The notes beneath the pieces were generated by a model. It saw only the letters and a list, made by a program, of their open reading frames with translations, was not told the DNA's origin and ran no database searches. Source: Antennarius striatus (Eukaryota; Chordata; Actinopteri; Lophiiformes; Antennariidae). From it: 64,000 nt of DNA. The DNA is taken from positions 4,398,697 to 4,462,696 of the forward strand of contig NC_090789.1 of the NCBI RefSeq assembly GCF_040054535.1, read 5' to 3'. Positions 24,838 to 36,668 of this stretch are shown here, piece by piece; position 1 is the stretch's first letter; each line of letters begins with the position of its first letter. The translations under genes were made by a program, and so were the position numbers.

Positions 24838-25140
24838 CTTTTCTAACTTGGCCTCAGAGGTCGCCTCCTCTCTTTGTATCGACGGTGAAACAGTCGATTG
24901 CTTCTCCTTTCAGTCTGTGACTCACATTCCTCAGATCGGACAAAAAAAAAAAAAAAATTCCACCCCAACCCCCGGCTTTTATGCCCTCCAGTTCCGTTCG
25001 GCGAAGACAATCGAGGCGAGGGAACACCGGGCCCGGTCTGTGCGCTCCGCTCCAGAGCCGCCGCTGCCGTGAGACGCGCTGGAAACGGGCGGAGGAACGG
25101 TGCAGCTCCTGCTAAGCAGGACTTTCCCACCGGTGTGACT
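24838..25140 (-). promoter_or_regulatory. CpG-rich block, possible distal fam83h promoter / noncoding exon
   Basis: CpG and G+C density rise sharply at about 24960-25130 compared with flanking AT-rich DNA. On the minus strand a donor-like AAAAG|GTAGGA lies at 24838/24837. This fits an untranslated first exon of a minus-strand transcript such as fam83h, whose human gene has a noncoding first exon. The link is inference. A plus-strand or unrelated CpG island is equally possible. Confidence 0.3.
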
Positions 25141-26109
25141 CCTCCCAAAGTCGTTGATCACTGGGAGCAGACATCCAGTTGAAGTTCACTCCCAGTGGCA
25201 CTTTTCAAAAATGCTGGTTTCAGTTTGCGCCACAGAGGCTGGTAGCCGCTTCCAACTTTCCACAGTTTCACCCCCCAAAACTCTCTACTTTGCTCAGAGT
25301 TTTTGTAATTTATTTCTTTTTATTTATGGCTCTCTGGATCTTATGTCACCTCAATTGTTCTGATTACACCGCTTTAAACATTGATTGCCCTTGAAGAACT
25401 GATGGGCTGGGTTGACATTTAAGTTGTTTTCGGATGACTGCCAGTGCGTCCAACCAGTTTAAGGGCGCACTGCCTAATTTGTAGGAGCGTAAACAACCGT
25501 CTTCCATATAATTTATAACAATACAAATTTACCAGCATCACGTGGTATCACTTGTATATTATTATAATGAATGTACTATACTTATTTATGTCACATAACA
25601 TTTATTTAGGTCCATTTGTTTCTCTGGAAGTGCTCTCTTGAGTCACTTGCTGTTTCTATCCAAAGCAGAAAAAAAACAAAAAAACCGCGCTTGTGCTGAA
25701 TCAGCAGATTTCTCTCCCCTGCAGAGCCTCCATGCTCCTGGTGGCACCTCTCCATGGAGCAGAGGATTTCTTTCCAGAGGCCATAGAGGCAGACTGTAGC
25801 TGGAGTGACTCAATCTGATCCACAAACAGTTCATTCTTAGATGCCCTAATAAAAGAAATCCCACATTTGTTTGTGATTTTAGCAGGTTATTTCATGTTTT
25901 TTTTCTAAAATGTTTTGATCATATCAATAAATAGGCTGGTGTGCAGAAAGAAAGCCAGATTCACCAGATTTAAATATGGTTTAATAGTTCCCCGAATATT
26001 ATGTTTACAGGATTATGACGAGGCCACTGTTGGGCTTTGGCAGTGGTTTGCCAGTAAAGTTTACTTTTGATTAACACTATTTTTAATTCTCTGAAAGCCA
26101 CAAACTTAC

Positions 26110-26180
26110 ACCAGCCTGTGAGTGTATGTGTTTGTATCTGTGCGTGTGTATGTGTGTGTGTGTATGTGTGTGTATGGGAT
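26110..26180. repeat. Imperfect GT-rich microsatellite
   Basis: Mixed TGTG/TATG units. Confidence 0.8.
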
Positions 26181-26865
26181 GTCCTTTGTCCTGAAACACT
26201 TACAAACAGAACACACCTTGTTTTTTATGGTATTCTAACAGAAACACACTTCTGATTATGGTTGTGTGTTCAACCCTCCTCATAGAGGTATGCCTCCCTG
26301 ATCTGAGCTCTCTGAATGTGTGCTCGTTTCCAATTCATGCAACTCACGTCGTGATAGATGAAAGGAGAGCTGGCTGATGAGACGTGGCTGTGGGAGGTTT
26401 TATAAAGACACTATGATTGTGTAAAATAAGAAAGAAGAAGAATGCATGTGTGTGACTGTGTGTCTGCTTGTTGTATTTAATTAATGTCAAAAGGTATGGT
26501 CCGCCAAGTGTTTGCCTAGATAACTATGAAATGACAAGAATCAGCAGGTATACAGAGGCTGAACTGAAGGGTGCGGTTGCTCCAAAGAATGTGCTAAAGG
26601 CATGTTGCCACACCCAGCGCCCCCTCCCCCCACTTCCCTCTGGCTCCTCCTACCTTTCTTGGCTCCTTTCTCAGGCTCCTCCCCACTCTGAGTCACCTGG
26701 AAGACATTGAACAGGTACACCTCCAGGCAGCTGCTAAATCCTGGCCTGCGTCGCAACAGGCCAGAGGACTTTGTTGTAACCTGGGATATTTTGAAGTCAT
26801 CAAACTTTATTGAAAAAGCTGTTGGAGCACAAGGCTGAAATAGCAGTCACATGCACATAGAGCAA

Positions 26866-26993
<128 letters not shown>

Positions 26994-27554
26994 GGCTATG
27001 TTGTGTGTTCAGACTTGAGAGATTAATTGATTTTATCTAATATTTGTAAACAAAGCAATAGAACCATATTTCAAAATGTTCAACTATTGTAATAAATTCT
27101 AAATATTCATCGAAAATAGGCTTAAAAAGGCATCAATCTATTTATATGATAATGAAAGTGTAAAAACTAATTACTATAACATATAGTACATATAACATGA
27201 AAACTGAAGTGGAGATATCTGGTCACCCGCTATCTCCAATCATTATTACACAGACACCTCGCTAAAACAAAGAGGGTAGTATTATTTCTTAGAATCATAA
27301 ATAACTTATCTGAATGGAAAGCAGTTGAAACAGTTTAAGTTATTCTCCCTGCAATTGATATCCAAATACTGTACTTGGAGTGTGTATCTCTGTGGTCCTT
27401 TGGGCTTTCCCAGCATGCATTTCTCTGTAATGTCACACCTGAGTATAAGGTGACCCTCAGGGAGCCTGGGATTTTGAGGTCATTTTTACACCACTGTGCT
27501 GGCAGGTTAGGTGTGTGCAAGTACACTTCTGCACTATACAGTATATGGGTTGGT

Positions 27555-27606
27555 GTGTGTGTGTGTGTGTGTGTGTCTGTGTGTGTGTCTGTGTGTGTGT
27601 GTGTGG
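27555..27606. repeat. (GT)n microsatellite with CT interruptions
   Basis: GT tract with two TCTG interruptions. Confidence 0.9.
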
Positions 27607-28748
27607 TTGAGGTAACAAAAAGAAGACACTGCATTCACATCAACATACCACCGTAATTATATTTTGCCTGCCTCTACATACAGACATGACATGTTATAAT
27701 TTTAATAACCCAAGACATTATAAATGTTTTCATGACAGATGACTCCTTAAAAATCATTCATGAATATAATTAAATGGTTTTTTTCCCATGCACCCATCAA
27801 GTCTGTGTTTTCCTGCTCTGACGTTGACAGTAGACTCTTGACAGTCTTTATTATTAGTAGTAGTGGCACTAGGTGGGGCATCACTATGAACCACAAAGAG
27901 CTCAGGGCCTCATTCTGTGTTCAGTCGTCCATTTTCAAGTGGGAGTGTACAGTATGTATGTCAGTGTCCCAACATACCTGTGACAGGAGTTGTCTGTGTG
28001 ATAATCTTATTAAACCTGTCTTGTGATCATTATAATTATGACCTATGAAGCACCTTACAAATTTTTTAAGCCTGCTTGACACTTTCCTGAGGTTCCGACT
28101 GAGTTTTGAACTTAGGAACTATAATGAATTGATTGTGAATTATGAATTATTATTAAAGTACACTCAAGTATTCTTTAATAAGACTGCTGCATGTTATTTT
28201 TTATTTTTGTTCTTAAATCCCAATGATGTAAAAAGCACATAAGAGGTAAAATAATTGAAGAAAACCAAATATGAGAACCAGTGACCTCTTTAAAGTCCTC
28301 AGCTAAAATACCGCAGTGTTTACACCAATACCTCTTGGGTTACACTTCCAGGAGTGTCATGTGCATGCTGGGAGAAATGTGGATCAGCAGGTGAACGGGA
28401 CTGTTGAGTATCAGCTTTCAGTTGTAAATCATAATTGAGCATTGTTGCCTCTGCCAATAAGAGCTGGAGCCGATATGACAACACTCGCAAAATTTCTAAT
28501 CTGGGTGATCAGGATGAATTTAAATCATATTTTGACTTGTGCATTGATCTACCTAACTAATATTGTTCTTTCTTAAATACACCACCTTAATAGAAGGCAG
28601 AAGGGACACATTCCTCTTGATTATGAATTTTTATGGTGGTTCCTGAAATCTCAAGACTCATTATAAGCTTTTCCCATGTGTCATATTTTGTCCTCTGGAG
28701 TTCAAATGCGTGGCAATTGTTCCCACCAGTGCATGTCTTTCTATCTTA

Positions 28749-28763
28749 CACTGCCCCCTACTG
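28749..28763 (-). promoter_or_regulatory. CTCF-like motif
   Basis: CACTGCCCCCTACTG. Its reverse complement CAGTAGGGGGCAGTG fits the vertebrate CTCF core (CCASYAGRKGGCRS) over most positions. It is a sequence match only and could be chance. Confidence 0.35.
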
Positions 28764-29939
28764 AAATGGACTTGTTGCTCCACACTTGACGTTAATACAG
28801 TAGTTATTAAACACAGTCATAAACACTGACAAGAAAATGCCCTTGTTTCTTTTTTTGTGTTATGAATCTTCATGACTTTACATACTAGTCAATTTCAGTT
28901 TCAATTGTACCAGATTTTAAAAGCTAACACATGTATGGATTCTTTCATCCCCTACTTAAAATGTTCAACAGATTTTGGCAGTGACAAATGTGTAATAAAT
29001 GCATATGACTGAACTAACGAAAAATAGGAAAGTATGTACATCACAACCGTAAGAAGATGTGTTTAAACTCATATAAAGACAAAATTCTATAGTTAAGTAG
29101 CTCACAATGTTTAGTAATCAATCAAACCAACAGAGTTATGGGTGTACTGATCATTTTCAGTGGAAGTGTTTTCTCATTCTCTCTACAGGTTCAGGTGTGG
29201 ATCAGGTGACATCACATGGCATCCAGCAAGGGAGATGGTGCTGTTCTTCCATTGGCTGGAGAACAACCATGGGACAGTGATCAAGCTGCCCTTGGGGTAG
29301 GCCTCCTGTAGCTGGAAAAATAAAAAGATGTTTTTATCTCCGGGAAGTGGTGGAGGATGGAGTCCCTCTCCAAAGTGACTCATAAATTCTGAAGAACTGC
29401 TACAGGGTTGATGATGGTTATCAATCATTATCATCAAGGTTTACCATCCACATGAAGCTTTCTCTGTTTGAGGCTTGAAAGACAAGCACATTTTTGGGGT
29501 AGTTTCTTTGAAGTAAATGTGTATTTTTTAATATATATATACCAAGAGTCAAAAGTTTAGTCATATTCTTTGGTGATTGTTATTAGTTAGGATATAAATC
29601 CTTATGTGTATTTTAATACAACTCTGGAGCATTTTAAGCACAATAAGTGACAAAAGAAACACATCACAACAAGGTAAAGAATTCTGTCATCTTTTTGTTT
29701 TTAAAAAATGTCCTTTCACACACTGTCACATGCTATGCAGTTTGAAGGGCAATGGTTAAACCAATAATTTATACCAGGAATTACTGGATCAATTTCAGTT
29801 GTTTGGAACTCAAATCTCAAGAACAGTTTAAGTAGCTCAATACAATACACTTTAATTTTATTTCCTTACATTCCACAGAAGACTTCCAAGGATTTTATTC
29901 ATTCAGACATACAGTACATTTGAGTTCCATGATTTATCT

Positions 29940-30540
29940 TCAGGTTATTCACAATGAGCCCAAAACACAAGAACAGTAGACTCCAGTATGCTCAAAATAA
30001 TCCAGACAAGCCATAGAAGTTTTGGGACACATTTCTGTGTAGTGATGACGCAAAATGCACATTTTCAGGCCTATGGATCAGCGCCTTGTCTGGAGGAGGA
30101 CAATGTGTGTGGAAACTGAAGCTTAGGCGTCATTGCACATTCCAAAAGGACAACGATGCCAAGTATACCTCAAAGTCCACTGAGGCATGGTTTCAGGAGA
30201 AATCCTGGAACATTCTATGGTCTGTCACATGAATCGCTGGAATGGACTAAGAATCCCTAGGACTGCTGCCAGAAAGTGGTGTCTGGCTACGCATCATGTT
30301 TGCCTCCATTCATATCAGCAAAAGATGTTCTGCAGAGAACTAGACGCTATTAAGGCTTTAATAATTTTGAGAGTGAAGTTGTTGATAAAGTCAAAATTCT
30401 GTGTTGTATTGTGTACCTATGGGATAACACCTGTTTTATTTAAAATGTTCATGCTTGGTCAATGCAAACAGCTGAAAAATAATTTATTTTGCCAACAAAT
30501 GTAATAAACAATGCAGGTTCAATATTTTTCCTCCAACGTT
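29940..30540 (+). mobile_element. Decayed Tc1/mariner transposase fragment
   Basis: Translation gives MSPKHKNSRLQYAQNNPDKP, a stop, then KFWDTFLCSDDAKCTFSG, matching the Tc1 transposase region before and around the second catalytic Asp. Later come CTFQKDNDAKYTSKSTEAWF (the family's FQQDNDPKHTAK..W block) and a frame-shifted tail resembling the usual end. At least two in-frame stops (after NPDKP and after NILWSVT) and frame changes show that it is dead. The N-terminal DNA-binding half and the terminal repeats were not identified. Confidence 0.75.
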
Positions 30541-30779
30541 GTAATATGTTTAGCCAAGCCTTCCTAAAATTAAATGTTCATATTAATATTAATTAATCTC
30601 CACTTTTTAAAAAAAACTAAATTAAAATTGTATAAATTTTAATTAATTTTAATTCATCTCCAAATTTCTAATTAAATGAAAAATTAAAAACAACTTTATA
30701 AATCAAATTAATTAAAACACTTTTTTAAAAAAGACGTTTCAGTAACAATAACACAACAGCAAGCCAAACATAACCAACG

Positions 30780-31060
30780 AGAAAACCAACCAATTAAATG
30801 ACAGCTCTCCATGTGACGCGGCGTGTGGCGCATGCGCACTACGTTTTTCTCTTTGGCAGCCACAACAACATACTGAAGCCATCCAGCCAGTCTCGCCCCT
30901 TTGCTCCGAGCAGCATCACCGTAGTCTCCGCCGGCTCCGGTGGCAGAGAGGATGGTTCAGCGGAAAAGCAGCCGGGGATGCGAATGACAGTCAAAAGATA
31001 ATGGCCCTCGATTTACGAAGGTTTCCTGATGTGCGACGACTGTCAGAGTGAAACGTCTGT
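30780..31060 (+). promoter_or_regulatory. ankib1 promoter and noncoding first exon
   Basis: A CpG-rich stretch begins with CCAAT-like sequence (ACCAATTAAAT near 30788) and a perfect NRF1-type palindrome GCGCATGCGCA at 30828-30838. It runs into a G+C-rich leader ending at a consensus donor, CTGT|GTGAGTAAAA (31061). The matching acceptor is CCCTTCAG at 34306, whose exon carries the ankib1 ATG. Transcription would start at about 30840-30960. Confidence 0.6.
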
Positions 31061-34000
31061 GTGAGTAAAACAGCGTTGATTTGGTGTTACCCCGATGGAG
31101 GGTCGGTAGTTGTGGCTAACACAACGCGCTAACACCTGGGACACCGCGGTGCTTGGCTAGCTTCGTTGTCGGCAGGAAAGGTTAGCTGCTGGGGGGGGTG
31201 TTTTCTCAGGCGGAAACTTGACCACTAAAGGCGAAGCTTTTTTGTCGGTAATATTCTGGAAACGTACACCTAAACACCTGCTTTCCAGTTTTTTGGCTAG
31301 CTTTCCACAGAGTGTTGAACAAAGGAGCTTGAACAGAAGGGGCCGCATGGACAGAAACACGAAGAAGTCGGCTGCTGTTTGTTTTGTGCTCCATTTCGTG
31401 CTGACACACTTCTTCAGGGGGAACCACACCAGGTCTGGCCTCAATACTGAGCTGATCCACGGTGGCCTGGCTAATTCAGGTGAATGTTGAGCTGTTAACT
31501 TACAGTATTACAACACAGAACTCTTGTTTACTCGAGTTGGCTGTAGATGATCCTGATTGTTTACATATCAACAATGATCCACCCAGACTTTAACTGAGAT
31601 ATGTTTGTCGATCTTTGTCAATTGGCAGCAAGTTTGCAAAACTAGTTTTTCCTTTTAAACACCTTCCACTGATAAATATGTTTCAAGTTTGAGGACCTGA
31701 CGAGTTGGGTTGAGTAGCTATGAAGTAGTCTTTATTTTATTACAAGCATGAAATACTCAGGATTCCTACCAGGAGTGCATTTAATTTGAGAAGTAATTAT
31801 AGTTTTTATTGACTGTATTAGGTCATACTGTGAGAATACAAAAACAAAACAAAAAAAGCTTAAAACTCCCAATACAATAAAAGACTTTGATGCTTTCGTG
31901 ACATTCGATTTTGAAGTGATTTTCAAACCCACAATCAAAGGAATATCTCCTTCCATGTTTTTCCATATAAAACCTACTGACATGGCATGAAACATTTCAA
32001 ATGTCTTTTCCCGTCATCCAAGAGTCGTCAACCTGTCCAAACACAGACAACCTTTGTCCAAACAGTAAGGATTATCATATTTCTGGTTCTTCTTCAGTTG
32101 AGTCCTCTATCTTAGAGTATCTCCAAGTCCATTACGGCCACGTGAAGGTAGCACTCGATGATCAGTGGTCTCCATAGCAACGGTGAAGAATAAATTGCGG
32201 TGACACAGAGTGGCTACTTTTACTTTTCTGACATCAGAAACTAATGGCTGGAGTTTTGTGGGAGTTAACGCGCTACCCACTGTGGTTCCAGGTTTTCGTC
32301 CCGCTCTGTGCGAAGTTTGAATTTTCTCCCAGCGTCTGTGTGGGTTCTCTAGGGGTTCTCCGGCTTTCACACACCTCCAAAAACATGCACTTCAAATGGA
32401 TTGACTGATCTCATGTAGATCCGTGGTGTACCGGCATCACACCTGGAGTGTACCCTGCCTCATGCCGCAATTCTGCTGGGATAGGCTCCCAGCAGATCCC
32501 GAGACAGAGGAAGAAGCGAGTACTGAAGATGAATGAATGAATAGTCACAAGAAATTAGTGATTTTTTTTTTTTAATGTTTAATTTTGTCTAATTGTGTGG
32601 TTTTTCTGGTTCGATTGTCGGGAAACCAAGAACACTCTGGCTTGAGTCAGCAGGATTTATCAGACAACACTCATGTGTTTGGAATTTGTGAGTTGTGGAG
32701 TCTTGATTATCACCATGGGGAATAGCATTTGTACTTTTCTGTGCTTACCTGTGATCTGGGTTTTATTAATTTCCACACCTTAAGGTCTTGGATGAGTTTA
32801 AAGATTAGTGTCAGCCTGGGGTGAAACACTTCAAATCCTCCTTGCTCTCTCTCTGTAGGCTCGAACGGTTTTCATAATGGCACATGAGTGCGCGTCACTG
32901 CACAGAGTCAGTTGCTAGACTTACAATCCCTGGAATTCCAAAGTTCCTCCATGTCCCGAATTTGTGTCCTTATTTAGTATGAGAAAGAGACAGTCGGGAA
33001 TACACAGAGGAGTCAAGTGAACTGGAAATAAACCAGTGAGTATAAAACAGAGGGCCAGGCACACAGACTGACCTATTAACCACCCCCCCTCAACCACCAC
33101 CACAACAACCACCTCTCTGGATAGACACACAAAGAGACACGTGGTCTTGATTTCTGAATATATCACAGGAGCACAACCTCCAAGATGTTGGCTGTTATTA
33201 GCCATTGGTGGGGGGGCTTTTTTGCGGCCTGTTTGCCTCCGTCTGTCAGTGTGTTTTCCCCTCACTCGGGCTCCGTCTACGGGCGTAGAAACTAAAGGCA
33301 GCAACCTGTGTTATTCAAATGTTCCAGTTCCCAGCCAGGCAGTGGCCAACTGTAGCCCAGCTTAAAGTGGCTCTTTGTGAGGGCCAGACAGATGGCCATA
33401 GAATGAAGACTGTAATGATACCCTCACCAGCCCACACACACACATGCAGGCTCCACTCATTATAGGATGTAATGGTCTGTGTGAAAGAGCGAGAGAAAGA
33501 GAAGGAGCGATAAATTGTGAAGACAGATGAAAAGTTGAACCCCTTGATAGAGATGGTGATTGTGTATGAGAAAGACTGCATGTTTGTGTCACCGTGTTGT
33601 ATCAGGTTTGTTTTAAAGGTGGTCTAGTTTGTGTTAGACCAATAGAGTAAATTTAACATGGATAGAAAGGTTAAAGATATAATAACTTGTGAGTCTACAG
33701 TCAGGTCAGAAGCTGTTTTTGGTCGAGCAAACTGAGCTGCAGGAGCCATAGCTGTGATTTTTTTGATGTATTTCCTGTGAGGCAGAGATAAACTGGTTAT
33801 GGCCTGGCCTATCAGTGCTGCATGGTTTAACACACACTCAAACGCTCATATCTCCAGTGGCAGAAAAGCATGTAAACAGTCTAAAATATGCAAAGTCCTC
33901 ACAAATTCAAGCTAGCTGGAGTCACAGCGGCAAGCTGTGGCAATATTGACTGTTTTATCAACCGACTGACGACTCAATAGTTTGGATATGATTAACCTTT

Positions 34001-34306
34001 CCTCTATGTCTGCTGCTTTTATAATTATCTCTTTGACTTTCTCGTTTCTTTTCTTTCTACCTCTTTTCCTGGAAAGACGGCATAATTCCCTCCACACAGC
34101 AGATGGACGGATTGATTGATCCGTTTCTCCCTTTTCCATCTGTCTCCCTACGTCTTTCTGGATTCTGTCTTGGTGTACTTTTTTCCTACCTTCACCAGTT
34201 TTTTTCCCTCCCAACTCATTCTAATTCTGTCCTACTCTCATGTCCCTTATTCCATCATCCTTTTCCTCTAATCAGTCTTACCCCCCCTCTCTCTCTTTCC
34301 CTTCAG
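31061..34306 (+). other. ankib1 intron before the coding exons
   Basis: The sequence is noncoding. It contains a SINE-family repeat at 32236-32550 and a pyrimidine-rich run (about 34200-34306) leading to the acceptor. No gene was seen on either strand. Confidence 0.5.
32236..32550 (+). mobile_element. tRNA-derived teleost SINE, plus orientation
   Basis: A B-box-like GGTTTTCGTCCCGC is followed by CTCTGTGCGAAGTTTGAATT, TCTGTGTGGGTTCTCTAGGG, CCAAAAACATGCACTTCAAA, CTGGGATAGGCTCCCAGCAG and a terminal (GAAT)n. Related pieces lie reversed at 21320-21495 and 45236-45345. The copy is degenerate. Confidence 0.65.
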
Positions 34307-34455
34307 GGTAGGAAAACACTGAGCCATGAAGATCTAAGTCGTGACCTGTGGTGAAAGGAGGAGGAGGAGCAGGAGGAGGGAGTTGTAGGCTTGGAAGGTA
34401 GACGACGGGCATCTGCTGGAGCTCCCGTTAGACAACCTTTAGCGAGCGCAAAGTC
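34307..34455 (+). other. ankib1 5' UTR, exon 2 portion
   Basis: Sequence between the CCCTTCAG acceptor and the ATG at 34456. An upstream ATG (34326) opens a frame of only 9 codons. Confidence 0.6.
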
Positions 34456-36634
34456 ATGGGTAACACAGCCACCAAGTTTCGCAAGGCCCTGGTTGGGGGC
34501 GACGAGATCCTGGCCTGGCAGCTGTATGAGGGAAACCCTCAGTTCAGGGAAGGACTGGACCCAAACGCGTCATACGGAGAGCAGTACCAGCACAACACGC
34601 CTCTGCACTATGTCTGCCGCCACGCCATGACACGCCTGCTCAGGTAAACACCGATGCTGTAGTCACAAAGAAGAAAAGCGCTTGTTATGTTGCTGAAGAA
34701 GATGATGATACCTTCTGAAAGTACTCTTTGAATGATGATGGAGATGTGACGCACTCTACCATCAATGTTTAGATCTATGTTGCAACCGATAACGTTCTCT
34801 TTCTATGTTAAAAAAAATAAATAAAACATTAAGACAGAAAAAGTCTCAAAAGATATGTTTGCATATAATTCCAGGCACAGGAAAGTTTATCACCCAGCAG
34901 GAATGCTGGTATTCAGACCTACAAAGGACTGATTTAACAAAACTGCAAACAGCAACGTTATGAGGAACCTATTCCCAGCAGGGGAAACAGTTAAAGTTCA
35001 GTAGACTTTAACTGAGGAAAATATTTGCATAATGTGTCAGAAACTAGTTCGAGCTGTCCGTTAAGGAGGCAGACCAGTTCCACCTTAAGAGTGTTTGAAT
35101 TTGTAGCAGAGTTAGCATGCAAAGTTTGAGTGCTTCCTTTTTATGCAAACTTCCTTGGAACAGATGAACATGCATTCTCACCAGCTTACACCCCTTGGAT
35201 TTTTATGATATCTGATGGGAAACAATCAGAGGCTGGAACTCGATTGACGAGGTCAAACCAAAAAAATGAGTGGGAAAGAAGTTGATGTGTGTTGTTTTTT
35301 TTATTTTTTATACTTCCTCTCCAGTCAGCGACGATCAAGCCGCTGGTCATGACTCAAACAGCTGATGCAGTGACTCAGTCGCTGTCTGTGCTTCCTCCAA
35401 TTATCTTGCATCTGTATGTGTGCTCACTCAAAGTGTGTTTGGAGGGGAGAACTGTGACTCCACAACTGCTCAATGTTTTCAACTCCATTAACACAACACA
35501 GTGAATAATGGTGTGTTATTTGCGTCCTTTCCTACTAACCTATAAGGGTCAGAGAGGAGTGCTGAATGCAGCTCTCTGCTTCTGATAAGCATCACAGGAA
35601 ATCTCTGTCCCGGCAGGTCAGTTGGACAAATGCAGACTGATAGATGGCTGAAAAATATCAGACAGCATAGAAACTCATAAAGATGTCTGCTCCGTGTTTA
35701 TTTACTGTCTTCTTGTTGTCTCCATGGTCAGTTTGGCTAGAAATTCCCTGAGATTGTGGGAAATCACAAGTACACAGCTTACTGGAACACGGATAAGGTT
35801 CAGGAAGTGTAACCCTTCCTCCGGAACGACGGAAAAAACAGTCTAAGAAAAATATGTAAATAAACCTCTGTGACTTGGGTACTCATTGTGAGCCACCGAG
35901 TTTCTGTTTTTTGAAGAACTCCAATAACTTCCCTTTTTATTTTTAGAAGTACCTCAAGGCTCGAGTTTGCTTTTCAACCACACGACACAAACTAATAAAT
36001 CATTTCACCGCGAATTGCACGGCTTTAAACTCTCCCTTGACATTTCCTGCCTTCATCAAACTGCTGTACGGTCGTATGTGACATCCTCTGGATTGTTATT
36101 TCTACTACACTGATACTGGGTTTGTCTGCCGTGTGTTTGCGAGCCCAGTGCAGCCGTGGGGGTTGGTGGTTGAGAGGGGAATAATTAGTGATTATTGCTG
36201 TGTGGTTGAATTGGCAGTGCACTGACATAAGGGGGAGGCTACAGGGGCTGGTGGCTGACGACAGGATAAGAAGGTCAAAATTGGTCGAGCAGGACAGCAG
36301 TAAAAGAAAAAGCAGAAAAAGGGAGACATTCAAACACGAATTCAATGCTGGTTGTTGCTCTATGAAACAGGGATTTTCTTAATCTGCAGGTGCAATCAAA
36401 TAATGTGGAGAATATCATATGGTAGGAGGAGAAAAGGTAAATTAAGGCTAGAGATGGATGTTAAAAGAAAGCCGTCAAAGGCAACAGAAATCTAGAGACG
36501 GAAAAAACAGGTGGAGCCGAATGAAATAAGAGGAAAACTAATCAGCAAATGTAGATTGAGACGGATAACAGCAAAGAAATACTATTTACGAAACAGCAGC
36601 CAGAGCCTGGATCAGAGTGCAAGTGGTACATCCA

Positions 36635-36668
<34 letters not shown>

